From positions 1 through 64,000 of the forward strand of contig DATBIM010000128.1 of the NCBI GenBank assembly GCA_036556905.1: a stretch of 64,000 nt of DNA, read 5' to 3'. Source of the DNA: 40CM-4-69-5 sp036556905 (lineage in GTDB: Bacteria > Methylomirabilota > Methylomirabilia > Rokubacteriales > CSP1-6). A program made the translations under genes and the position numbers. The notes beneath the pieces were generated by a model. It saw nothing but the letters and a program-made list of their open reading frames with translations. It was not told where the DNA came from and made no database searches. Positions 16,879-23,817 of the stretch are shown here, piece after piece. The stretch's first letter is position 1. The number at the start of each line of letters is the position of its first letter.

Positions 16879-18105
16879 GTGCGGTTCGCCGCGCTGCACG
16901 TGCGCGATTACCGCCGCTACTACGTCGCCACCCTGCTGGCCATGACCGGCGACAGCATCGAGCACGTCATCAGCTACTGGGTCATCTTCCAGCAGTTCCA
17001 CTCGCCCACGCTGGCCGGCTTCGCCGTGCTCAGCCACTGGGTGCCGTTCCTGCTCCTGTCCGCGTACATGGGGGCGCTGGCCGATCGCTACGATTGCCGC
17101 AAGCTCATCCACGCGTCTCAGGGTCTCTACGTGTTGGCCACGGTGGCCTGGGGCGTGCTGATCCTCACCGATCGTCTGGAAGTCTGGCACGCCGTCGTCA
17201 TCCTGCTCGTCCACGGCCTGGCCGGCGTGGTGGGCGGGACCGCGTCACAGCTCGTCATCCACGACATGGTAGGCCCGGGCCACCTGCACAGCGCCGTCCG
17301 CCTCAACGCCAGCAGCCGGCACCTCTCGCTCTTGCTGGGCCCCGCGTTGGGCGCCGGGCTCATGCTGCTGGCGGGCCCGGCGGGCGGGCTGCTCGCCAAT
17401 GCCCTGACCTACCTGCCGTTGACGGTCCTGCTGCTCCGCATCCCCTACACCGGTCACGCCGAGCGATCGGGATCACCGGCACGACGCTCCGGCCTGACCG
17501 AGTGGCTGGCCCTCCTGCGCGAGGCCGGCGCGGATCGCCGGATCATGACGATGATGGTGCTCGGCGGCGCCACCTCGTTCTTCGTGGGCAACGCATTTCA
17601 GGCGCAGATGCCGGAGTACGCGCACGATCTGGGGGCCGACGAAGCGGGCATCGGCTACAGCGCGCTCCTCGCCGCCAACGCCGTGGGCGCCGTGCTGGGG
17701 GCCGTGCTCCTCGAGAGCCTGAACGTCCTGCGCCCGAGCACCCGGGCCGCCATCGCCGGCGCCGGCGCCTGGGCCGTGACCCTGGCCCTGTTCGCCGCCA
17801 CCCCCCGTTACGGCCTGGCCCTGGCGCTGCTCGGGCTGGCCGGCGTGTTCAATGTCGCCTTTTCGGCCATGGCCCAGACGCTCGTGCAGATGCTGGCCCC
17901 GCCGCGCGCGCGCGGCCGGATCGTCGGCCTGTTCAACACCGTCGTCCTCGGCCTGCGCGCCGGCAGCGGGGTCACTGTGGGGATGCTCGGTGCCGTCACG
18001 GGCATCCATGGCTCGCTCGCGCTCGGCGCGGCCGCCGTCGTGGTGACCGCCGCGAGCCTGTTCGCCTGGGAGAGCCGGCGCCTCCGGGCGGATCGTTCAC
18101 TCTGA
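16879..18105 (+). CDS. MFS transporter (EntS/MFS_3-like)
   Basis: The 408-residue protein has about twelve hydrophobic segments. It carries the MFS loop 2-3 signature GALADRYDCRKLIHASQ and a second-half counterpart region around RGRIVGLFNTVVLGLRAGSG, typical of the MFS_3 (EntS-like) subgroup, many members of which are exporters. The N-terminus RFAALHVRDYRRYYVATLLAMTGDSIEHV is also typical of that subgroup. Start at GTG with no convincing SD. It is probably transcribed with the upstream luciferase-like gene. Export of a siderophore-like or toxic compound is possible, but the substrate is unknown. Confidence 0.85.
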   Translation: MRFAALHVRDYRRYYVATLLAMTGDSIEHVISYWVIFQQFHSPTLAGFAVLSHWVPFLLLSAYMGALADRYDCRKLIHASQGLYVLATVAWGVLILTDRLEVWHAVVILLVHGLAGVVGGTASQLVIHDMVGPGHLHSAVRLNASSRHLSLLLGPALGAGLMLLAGPAGGLLANALTYLPLTVLLLRIPYTGHAERSGSPARRSGLTEWLALLREAGADRRIMTMMVLGGATSFFVGNAFQAQMPEYAHDLGADEAGIGYSALLAANAVGAVLGAVLLESLNVLRPSTRAAIAGAGAWAVTLALFAATPRYGLALALLGLAGVFNVAFSAMAQTLVQMLAPPRARGRIVGLFNTVVLGLRAGSGVTVGMLGAVTGIHGSLALGAAAVVVTAASLFAWESRRLRADRSL

Positions 18106-18118
18106 CCGCTGCTTCGCC

Positions 18119-18523
18119 TCAGCTCGACTCCGTGCCGCGGGAATCGCGGGTGGCGATGGCTTCGATCTCCACCCGGGCCCCGCCCACCAGGGCGGCGCAC
18201 TGAAACGTCGTGCGGGCGGGCGGAGCGACGGCGAAGTACTGGCTGAAGACGTTGTTCATCGCCATCAGCTCGCTGAGATCGGTCATGTAGATGGTGACCT
18301 TCACCACCTCGTCCAGCGACGATCCGGCCGCCTCCAGCACCGCTCTCAGGTTCTCGCAGACCTGGCGAGTCTCCGCGGCGATCCCGCCCTCGACCAGCTT
18401 GCCGGTCTTGACATCGGTGCCGAGCTGGCCCGAGGCGAACACCCACTCGCCGACCCTGATGGCCTGGGAGAGCGGCACCCGCGCGGGCGCCACTTTCGGG
18501 GTATGCACGACCTGCTTGCGCAT
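18119..18523 (-). CDS. RidA family protein (Rid/YjgF)
   Basis: The 134-residue protein shows the RidA fold signatures LSQAIRVGEWVFASGQLGTD, the central ENLRAVLEAAGSSLDEVVKVTIYMTD and the C-terminal RVEIEAIA. The position usually holding the catalytic Arg falls in PPARTTFQC. RidA proteins deaminate reactive enamine/imine intermediates from PLP enzymes; other Rid subfamilies act in catabolic pathways. The ATG has a GGGAGAAA site. It is the downstream member of a minus-strand pair with an SDR gene, separated by 108 bases that include a hairpin. A second, different RidA paralogue lies at 20629. Confidence 0.85.
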   Translation of the reverse strand: MRKQVVHTPKVAPARVPLSQAIRVGEWVFASGQLGTDVKTGKLVEGGIAAETRQVCENLRAVLEAAGSSLDEVVKVTIYMTDLSELMAMNNVFSQYFAVAPPARTTFQCAALVGGARVEIEAIATRDSRGTESS

Positions 18524-18544
18524 GGCTTTCTCCCGATTGTTTGG

Positions 18545-18575
18545 CTGGAGGGAGCACGCGGCGCGCCCCCTCCAG
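18545..18575 (-). terminator. Hairpin downstream of the minus-strand SDR gene
   Basis: CTGGAGGG and CCCTCCAG form a perfect 8-bp stem. The 15-base loop itself contains a GCGC-rich core. It lies between the SDR stop and the RidA start on the same strand, so it could terminate the SDR transcript or attenuate readthrough. Confidence 0.4.
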
Positions 18576-18631
18576 ACCTCCCCATTCACGCGGCGGGCAA
18601 CGACCGGCGCGGCCAACTCGCGCCAACCCGG

Positions 18632-19426
18632 TTACCAGAGGCTTTTCAGGCGCCCGCCGTCGACGTTCAGCGAGACACCGGTGATGAAGCTCGCCCGCTC
18701 GGAACACAGGAACGCGATGGCGTCGGCCAGCTCGGCCGGACGGCCGAATCGCCCGACGGCGTTCTTGCCGGCCGCCAGCCGGCGCGCCTCCTCCTCGGAG
18801 CCGACGCCCAGCTCGGCGGCGAGACCGGCGGCGTTCCGCCTCCAGAGGCCGGTGTCCACCCACCCCGGGCACACGGCGTTGACGAGGACATTGTCGGCGC
18901 CGAGCTCGGTGGAGAGCGCCTTGGTCAGATTGAGTAGCGCGCTGTTGGTCATGCCGCTGCCCAGCATGTAGGGATCGGGCTCCTTGCCGGCGCCGCCGAT
19001 CACGTTGACGATGCGGCCCCAACGGCGGGCCCGCATCCCCGGAGCCACCAGACGGATCGCCCGCATGAATCCGAACACCTTGGTGTCGAGCTGAGCTTGC
19101 AGACCGGCGTCGGTGAGCGCCGCGAAGCGACCCGAGTACATGGTGCCGGCGTTGTTGACGAGGATGTCCACACCGCCCCCACGGGCACTGGCCTCACGCA
19201 CGACCCGCTGGACGTCCGCCTCCACGGCCATGTCGGCCACGACGGCCAGCACCTCGCCGCCGGCCTTGGCCTGCAGTTCTGCGCGAGCCTGCTCCAGCGT
19301 TTCCCGGCCTCGCGCGCAGATAGTGACGTGGGCGCCGGCCTCCAGGAGCACGCGGGCCGTCTCTCGACCGATCCCGCGGCTGCCGCCGGTGACGATGGCT
19401 GTCCGGCCCTGGATGCCAAGGTCCAT
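18632..19426 (-). CDS. SDR family protein with non-canonical active site
   Basis: The 264-residue protein has the Rossmann features of classical SDRs: GGSRGIG for the dinucleotide, NNAG, and a C-terminal FITGVSLNVDGG. The catalytic segment is unusual. Aligned from the LTKAL helix, the YxxxK positions read Ser and Asn (SGMTN), and the preceding Ser position falls in VIGGAG. Members with this pattern exist, and their activity is uncertain; substrate binding or a different proton relay is possible. The ATG has a GGGGAGG site. A -10-like TACAAT lies about 30 bases upstream. The gene is divergent from a canonical SDR gene. Confidence 0.82.
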   Translation of the reverse strand: MDLGIQGRTAIVTGGSRGIGRETARVLLEAGAHVTICARGRETLEQARAELQAKAGGEVLAVVADMAVEADVQRVVREASARGGGVDILVNNAGTMYSGRFAALTDAGLQAQLDTKVFGFMRAIRLVAPGMRARRWGRIVNVIGGAGKEPDPYMLGSGMTNSALLNLTKALSTELGADNVLVNAVCPGWVDTGLWRRNAAGLAAELGVGSEEEARRLAAGKNAVGRFGRPAELADAIAFLCSERASFITGVSLNVDGGRLKSLW

Positions 19427-19477
19427 GCTCGCCTCCCCACGCCGCTCCCGATTGTACGGGACCGGGCGGCCCACGTG

Positions 19478-19506
19478 TTGGTGGACGGAGGGGACGGCGG
19501 TATGAT
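19478..19506 (+). promoter_or_regulatory. Candidate sigma70-type promoter of the plus-strand SDR gene
   Basis: TTGGTG and TATGAT are separated by 17 bases and sit 13 bases before the ATG at 19520. A GGAGGGG in the spacer could instead serve an in-frame ATG at 19502, so promoter and start choice are linked. Confidence 0.35.
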
Positions 19507-19519
19507 CGCCCGCATCCGC

Positions 19520-20269
19520 ATGGGGAAGCTCGACGGGCGCGTCGCGCTGGTCACAGGCGCTAGCCGGGGGATCGGCGCCGCCATCGCCCGCGCCTTCGGC
19601 CGGGAGGGCGCGATGGTTGCCGTCAACTACCATCGCAGTGAGACCCAGGCGCTGGCCGTCGCAGCGGCGATCGAAGCGGCGGGGAGCAAGGCCATCGCCG
19701 TGCAGGCCGACGTCGCCGAGGCGGCGGCGGTGCGCGCGCTGGTCGACCGGACGGTGGCCGCCTTCGGGTCCATCGACGTTCTCGTGAACAACGCCGGCAT
19801 CCTCAACGCCTGCCCGCTGGAGCAGATGTCTGAGGACGTCTGGGACGCGATGCTGGCAACCAACCTTCGCTCGGTCTTCCTCTGCACGCGCGCGGTCCTG
19901 CCCGCGATGCTGGCCCGCCGGCGCGGGAAGATCATCAACGTCACCTCGCAGCTCGGCCAGAAGGGCATGGCCAATCACGCCCACTACGCAGCAGCCAAGG
20001 CCGGGGTGATCGGGTTTACGCGGGCGCTGGCCCGGGAGGTGGGACCGCGCGGCGTCCACGTCAATGCCATCGCGCCCGGCCCCATCGAAACCGACCTGAT
20101 GGGGCCGGTGACCGACGAGTTTCGCCGGGAGAAGAGCGCCATCTTCGCGCTGCGCCGGCTGGGACTGCCCGATGAGGTGGCGCCCACGGCGGTGTTCCTG
20201 GCCTCCGACGACTCCAGCTACTACGCCGGTCAGACGCTCTGTCCGAACGGCGGCGACATCATGGTCTAA
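19520..20269 (+). CDS. SDR family oxidoreductase (FabG-like)
   Basis: The 249-residue protein is a classical SDR: TGASRGIG near the N-terminus, NNAG, catalytic Ser in NVTSQLG, Tyr and Lys in HYAAAKAG, and APGPIETDL. Closest general resemblance is to 3-oxoacyl-ACP reductase-like dehydrogenases; the substrate is unknown. Start at 19520 gives the usual MGKLDGRVALVTGA N-terminus. An in-frame ATG at 19502 with GGAGGGG eight bases upstream would add six residues. It is divergent from the non-canonical SDR gene, with only about 90 bases between them. Confidence 0.88.
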   Translation: MGKLDGRVALVTGASRGIGAAIARAFGREGAMVAVNYHRSETQALAVAAAIEAAGSKAIAVQADVAEAAAVRALVDRTVAAFGSIDVLVNNAGILNACPLEQMSEDVWDAMLATNLRSVFLCTRAVLPAMLARRRGKIINVTSQLGQKGMANHAHYAAAKAGVIGFTRALAREVGPRGVHVNAIAPGPIETDLMGPVTDEFRREKSAIFALRRLGLPDEVAPTAVFLASDDSSYYAGQTLCPNGGDIMV

Positions 20270-20297
20270 GCGGCAGGATCAGAAAGGAGCCAGATCG

Positions 20298-20612
20298 ATG
20301 AAGCGGTGGTTGAGGGCCCTTCCCACGCTGTTGCTCCTCGCGGGGTGCACCGGGCCACAGCACGACACGGGACACGGCGGCGCTCCGCCGGGAAGCGAGC
20401 GCGCCGTCCTCTACGATTCCCTGGGGGCGTACAGCTATCGGATCACGACCACGGTGGCGCAGACACAGCGGTGGTTCGATCAGGGCCTGCGGCTGGTGTA
20501 CGCGTTCAATCACCACGAGGCTCAGAAGGCCTTCCGGGAAGCGGCCCGGCTCGATCCCGCTTGCGCCATGTGCTACTGGGGCATTGCCCTGACCGAGGGC
20601 TCGTGTACCTGA
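20298..20612 (+). pseudogene. Truncated TPR-type lipoprotein (N-terminal remnant)
   Basis: The 104-residue product starts with a lipoprotein signal (LLLLAGC, Cys near 17). It continues into a block typical of much longer TPR proteins (WFDQGLRLVYAFNHHEAQKAFREAARLDP followed by CAMCYWGIALTEG), then stops abruptly at GSCT. In homologues known to me this segment begins a protein of several hundred residues, so the gene looks truncated by deletion, with the next gene joined 16 bases later. The AAAGGAG site and ATG are intact, so a short secreted peptide could still be made. A sequencing or assembly error is an alternative. Confidence 0.6.
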
Positions 20613-20628
20613 GCGAAAGGAGCTGACG

Positions 20629-20976
20629 ATGAGCATCAAGCGCCTCAATGTCGGTCCACGTCTGAGCCAGGCCGTCGTTCACGGCGACACGGTGTACGTG
20701 GCAGGTCAGGTGTCCGCGGAGCCCATGGCCTCGGCCAAGGGACAGACCGAGCAGATCCTCAAGAAGATCGACGCCGTGCTCGCTGCCGCCGGCAGCCACA
20801 AGTCCAAGCTCCTGTCGGCGACGGTCTACGTGGCCAGCATGGCCTACTACGACGAGATGAACGCGGCCTGGGACGCCTGGGTGGACCCCGCGAACACGCC
20901 GGCCCGGGCCACGGTCGAGGCGCGTCTGGCTTCGCCCAAGTACCTGGTGGAGATCATGGCCGTCGCCGCGCTCTGA
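20629..20976 (+). CDS. RidA family protein (Rid, YoaB/TdcF-like)
   Basis: The 115-residue protein contains LSQAVVHGDTVYVAGQVS, the KKIDAVLAAAGSHKSKLLSATVYVASMAYYDEMNAAW stretch and ARATVEARLASPKYLVEIMAVAAL, which carries the Arg of the RidA active site and the conserved Glu. It would be a trimeric cytoplasmic imine/enamine deaminase. The ATG has an AAAGGAGC site. It follows a truncated TPR lipoprotein gene by 16 bases, an arrangement probably created by the deletion. The sequence differs clearly from the RidA encoded at 18119-18523, so the two belong to different Rid subfamilies. Confidence 0.88.
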   Translation: MSIKRLNVGPRLSQAVVHGDTVYVAGQVSAEPMASAKGQTEQILKKIDAVLAAAGSHKSKLLSATVYVASMAYYDEMNAAWDAWVDPANTPARATVEARLASPKYLVEIMAVAAL

Positions 20977-21001
20977 GGCCCCAGCCGCGGGAAGCTCGGG
21001 C

Positions 21002-21178
21002 TCAGGGACTCTCGACGCAGAAGAAGTAGATGAGGGGGCGCATGTCCTTCTCGCGCGGATCGCTGAGGCACCGCACGCGCTGACCCGACGGTGGTGGCGG
21101 GCTGGGGTTCGACGTCGCGCAAGCGGTGAAGACAAACAGGCCGAGCAGAGCGAGAGCCAGGGCTCCGGTGGTGTTCAC
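21002..21178 (-). CDS. Small predicted lipoprotein, 58 residues
   Basis: A 58-codon frame opens with GTG at 21178: hydrophobic segment ALALALLGLFVFTAC with Cys at position 20 as a lipobox-like site, a Ser/Pro-rich linker, and a C-terminal part containing QRVRCLSDPREKDMRP and YFFCVESP with two further Cys. A -10-like TAGAAT lies six bases before the GTG, as in other leaderless-type genes of this window. The frame is short and the function unknown. The signal-plus-linker organisation and the promoter argue that it is real. Confidence 0.5.
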   Translation of the reverse strand: MNTTGALALALLGLFVFTACATSNPSPPPPSGQRVRCLSDPREKDMRPLIYFFCVESP

Positions 21179-21184
21179 GGCGCC

Positions 21185-21190
21185 ATTCTA
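21185..21190 (-). promoter_or_regulatory. -10-like element of the small lipoprotein gene
   Basis: TAGAAT on the minus strand, six bases before the GTG at 21178, with no SD sequence. Confidence 0.35.
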
Positions 21191-21256
21191 ACGCGGCTTG
21201 ACCACGCCCCGGCCCGGCGTTATGAATGCGTCCGCCACCCGAAGGAGGAAACGCCA

Positions 21257-22249
21257 TTGCGCGCAGCGTGGTACGAGCGGAACGGGCCGGCGGCAGAGGT
21301 TCTCAAGATCGGCGAGTTGCCGGTTCCCGAGCCCGGGCCGGGCGAGGTACGCGTGCGCGTGGTCGCCTCCGGGCTCAACCCCACCGACGTCAAGGCACGG
21401 GCCGGCTCTCGACCCATGGGGTATCCGCGGGTGGTTCCCCACCAGGATGGGGCCGGGATCATCGACCAGGTCGGCGCCGGCGTGCCGGCCTCGCGGGTGG
21501 GTGAGCGCGTCTGGCTCTACATCGTGCAGTGGCAGCGGGCCTGGGGAACCGCCGCGGAGTACACGGTCGTCCCCGCGCGCCTGGCCGTGACGCTGCCCGC
21601 CAACACGAGCTTCGCCGAGGGCGCGTGCCTGGGCATCCCGGCGGTGACCGCCCATCGCTGTCTGTTCGCCGACGGCCCGCTGGCGGGGCAGACCGTGCTG
21701 GTGACCGGTGGCGCCGGCGCCGTCGGTCACTACGCCGTCCAGCTCGCCAAGTGGGCCGGAGCCCGGGTCATCGCCACCGTCAGCTCGGCCGAGAAGGCCA
21801 AGCTGGCGAGTTTGGCCGGGGCCGACCACACCGTGAACTATCGGGCCGGCGATACCGCGGCCGAGATCCTGGCGCTGACCGGCGGAGCCGGCGTCGACCG
21901 CATCGTGGACGTCGACTTCGGCGCCAACCTCCCCGTCAGCGTCAAAGTGCTCAAGACCAACGGCACCATCGCCACCTACGCGTCCATGGGCGAGCCGGAG
22001 CCCAAGCTCCCCTTCTATGCGCTCATGGCCAAGAACGCGACCATCCGTGCCGTGCTGCTCTACACCATGCCCGAGCGCGCCAAGGACGAGGCCGCCCGGG
22101 ACGTCGGGCACCTGGTGGACACCGGCCGGCTCGTGCACGTCATCGGCGCCCGCTTCGCCCTCGAGCGCATCGTGGAGGCCCACCAGGCCCAGGAGAGCAA
22201 CACGGTCACCGGCAAGATCATCGTCGACGTCGCCGAGGGCGCCGCGTGA
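21257..22249 (+). CDS. NADPH:quinone reductase-like medium-chain dehydrogenase/reductase
   Basis: The 330-residue protein is a zinc-independent MDR. It has a GroES-like N-terminal domain (GPGEVRVRVVASGLNPTDVKARAG, then PHQDGAGIIDQVGAGV), and a Rossmann domain with VTGGAGAVGHYAVQLAKWAGARVIATVSS. The Cys/His zinc ligands of alcohol dehydrogenases are absent. Members reduce quinones or enone-type compounds with NADPH. The TTG start is supported by GGAGGAA at good spacing and by the family N-terminus. The stop overlaps the start of the tartrate-dehydrogenase-like gene by four bases (GTGA), so both act from one transcript. Confidence 0.88.
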   Translation: MRAAWYERNGPAAEVLKIGELPVPEPGPGEVRVRVVASGLNPTDVKARAGSRPMGYPRVVPHQDGAGIIDQVGAGVPASRVGERVWLYIVQWQRAWGTAAEYTVVPARLAVTLPANTSFAEGACLGIPAVTAHRCLFADGPLAGQTVLVTGGAGAVGHYAVQLAKWAGARVIATVSSAEKAKLASLAGADHTVNYRAGDTAAEILALTGGAGVDRIVDVDFGANLPVSVKVLKTNGTIATYASMGEPEPKLPFYALMAKNATIRAVLLYTMPERAKDEAARDVGHLVDTGRLVHVIGARFALERIVEAHQAQESNTVTGKIIVDVAEGAA

Positions 22250-23298
22250 AGCACCGCATCGCGGTCATCCCCGGCGACGGCATCGGCAAGGAGGTCCTGC
22301 CCGAGGGCATGCGTGTCCTCGAGGCGGCGGGCCGGCACTTCGGCTTCGAGCTGGAGTGGACGCTCTTCGACTGGAGCTGCCAGCGCTACGCCCAGACCGG
22401 ACGGATGATGCCCGACGACGGCCTGGAGCAGCTGCGGGCCTTCGAGGCCATCTACCTGGGCGCGGTGGGCTGGCCCGGGGTGCCCGACCACGTCTCGCTG
22501 TGGGGCCTGCTCATTCCCATCCGCCGGGGTTTCCACCAGTACGTGAACCTCCGGCCCGTCCGGCTGCTGCGGGGCGTGCGCTCGCCGCTCCGCGACCGCG
22601 GGCCCGCCGACATCGACATGCTCATCATCCGGGAGAACAACGAGGGGGAGTACTCGGAGATCGGCGGCCGGCTCTACCGGGACACCGCCGAGGAGCTGGC
22701 CATGCAGCAGGCCGTGTTCACGCGGCGCGGCTGCGATCGCATCATGCGCTACGCCTTCGAGCGCGCCCGCCGGCGCCGGCGGCACGTGACTTCGGCCACC
22801 AAGTCCAACGGCATCATCCACTCCATGCCGTTCTGGGACGAGCGCTTCGCGGCCATGGCCACGCAGTACCCCGACGTGAAGACGGCCCAGTACCACATCG
22901 ACATCCTCACCGCCCACTTCGTGCAGCACCCGGACTGGTTCGACGTGGTGGTGGCCTCCAACCTGTTCGGTGACATCCTCTCGGACCTCGGCCCCGCCAT
23001 CGCCGGGTCGATCGGCATCGCCCCCGGCGGCAACATCAATCCCGAGAAGGAGTACCCATCGATGTTCGAGCCGGTGCACGGCTCGGCCCCGGACATCGCG
23101 GGCAAAGGCGTGGCCAACCCCGTGGCCCAGATCTGGACCGGCGCCATGCTCATCGAGCACCTGGGCCACGCCGATGCCGCGGCCGCCATCGTCACCGCCA
23201 TCGAGAAGGTGGTCGAGGAGGGACGCACGGTCACGCGCGATCTGGGCGGCCAGGCCACCACGCGCGAAGCCGGCGAGGCCATCGCCGCCCTGCTCTGA
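22246..23298 (+). CDS. Tartrate/D-malate-type dehydrogenase of the isocitrate/isopropylmalate family
   Basis: The 350-residue protein is a beta-decarboxylating dehydrogenase. Visible are IAVIPGDGIGKEV, IPIRRGFHQYVNLRPVRLL with the substrate Arg residues, IIRENNEGEYSEIGG, TKSNGI with the catalytic Lys, DILTAHFVQHPDWFDVVVASNLFGDILSDLG with metal-binding Asp residues, and EPVHGSAPDIAGKG for NAD binding. The GFxQYVNLRPVRLL and ENNEGEYSE segments match the tartrate dehydrogenase/D-malate dehydrogenase branch better than LeuB or Icd. It would act on D-malate, tartrate or a related 2-hydroxyacid with NAD. Translationally coupled to the upstream reductase. Confidence 0.87.
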   Translation: MKHRIAVIPGDGIGKEVLPEGMRVLEAAGRHFGFELEWTLFDWSCQRYAQTGRMMPDDGLEQLRAFEAIYLGAVGWPGVPDHVSLWGLLIPIRRGFHQYVNLRPVRLLRGVRSPLRDRGPADIDMLIIRENNEGEYSEIGGRLYRDTAEELAMQQAVFTRRGCDRIMRYAFERARRRRRHVTSATKSNGIIHSMPFWDERFAAMATQYPDVKTAQYHIDILTAHFVQHPDWFDVVVASNLFGDILSDLGPAIAGSIGIAPGGNINPEKEYPSMFEPVHGSAPDIAGKGVANPVAQIWTGAMLIEHLGHADAAAAIVTAIEKVVEEGRTVTRDLGGQATTREAGEAIAALL

Positions 23299-23810
23299 TC
23301 GGCATCAGAGCGCTGCAACCGCATGAGGTCGCCCTCCACCGCGATCTCCGCCTGCGGGCTCTGGGGGACGCTCCGGACTCGTTCGGCGAAACGTTCTCCG
23401 ACGCGGCGGCCCGGCCTGCCTCCTACTGGGAGGAGCTGACCCGCTCCGTCACCGAGCCCGGGCGCCACGTGATGTTCCTCGCCTGTGACGGCGACCAGGT
23501 ACACGGCTCGACGTATGGGCTCGTCGATCGCGAAGGGGAAGAGGTTGGCCGGGTCGGTGGCATGTGGGTGGACCCCGCCTGGCGACGGCGCGGCGTTGGT
23601 CGTGCCCTGCTCCAGGCTGTGCTCGGCTGGGCGCGTCAGCGCGGGTTGCGCCGTCTCGCGTTGTGGGCCCCGGCCGGGAGCCCGGCGGCCGTGGCCCTGT
23701 ACCGGCAGGCGGGCTTTCGCGAAACCGGACATCGTCGATCGCTGCCGACCAACCCCGCGCTCGCGATCGTCGAGATGGATCTTCTTCTGGATGACGGCGC
23801 GGCCCGTTGA
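23295..23810 (+). CDS. GNAT family N-acetyltransferase, start codon uncertain
   Basis: The acetyltransferase core is clear: GRVGGMWVDPAWRRRGVGRALLQAVLGWAR (acetyl-CoA-binding Q/RxxGxG/A), then LWAPAGSPAAVALYRQAGFRETG. Convincing family sequence (IRALQPHEVALHRDLRLRALGDAPDSFGETF) continues upstream to the previous stop. The first standard start in frame, GTG 23466, would remove about 57 residues of the domain. The only initiators available are a CTG at 23295 overlapping the previous TGA, or an ATC. I therefore annotate from the CTG. Translation by coupling to the dehydrogenase gene is plausible. The substrate (amino acid, peptide or antibiotic) is unknown. Confidence 0.75.
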   Translation: MIGIRALQPHEVALHRDLRLRALGDAPDSFGETFSDAAARPASYWEELTRSVTEPGRHVMFLACDGDQVHGSTYGLVDREGEEVGRVGGMWVDPAWRRRGVGRALLQAVLGWARQRGLRRLALWAPAGSPAAVALYRQAGFRETGHRRSLPTNPALAIVEMDLLLDDGAAR

Positions 23811-23817
23811 TGGCACC

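Noticed and set aside
20600..20640. Insertion sequence as the cause of the truncated TPR lipoprotein
   Set aside because: No transposase, terminal inverted repeat or target duplication is visible at the break.
18119..20976. The two RidA genes as a recent tandem duplication
   Set aside because: The proteins differ in length and in most positions and belong to different Rid subgroups. They are on opposite strands, with two SDR genes and a truncated lipoprotein gene between.
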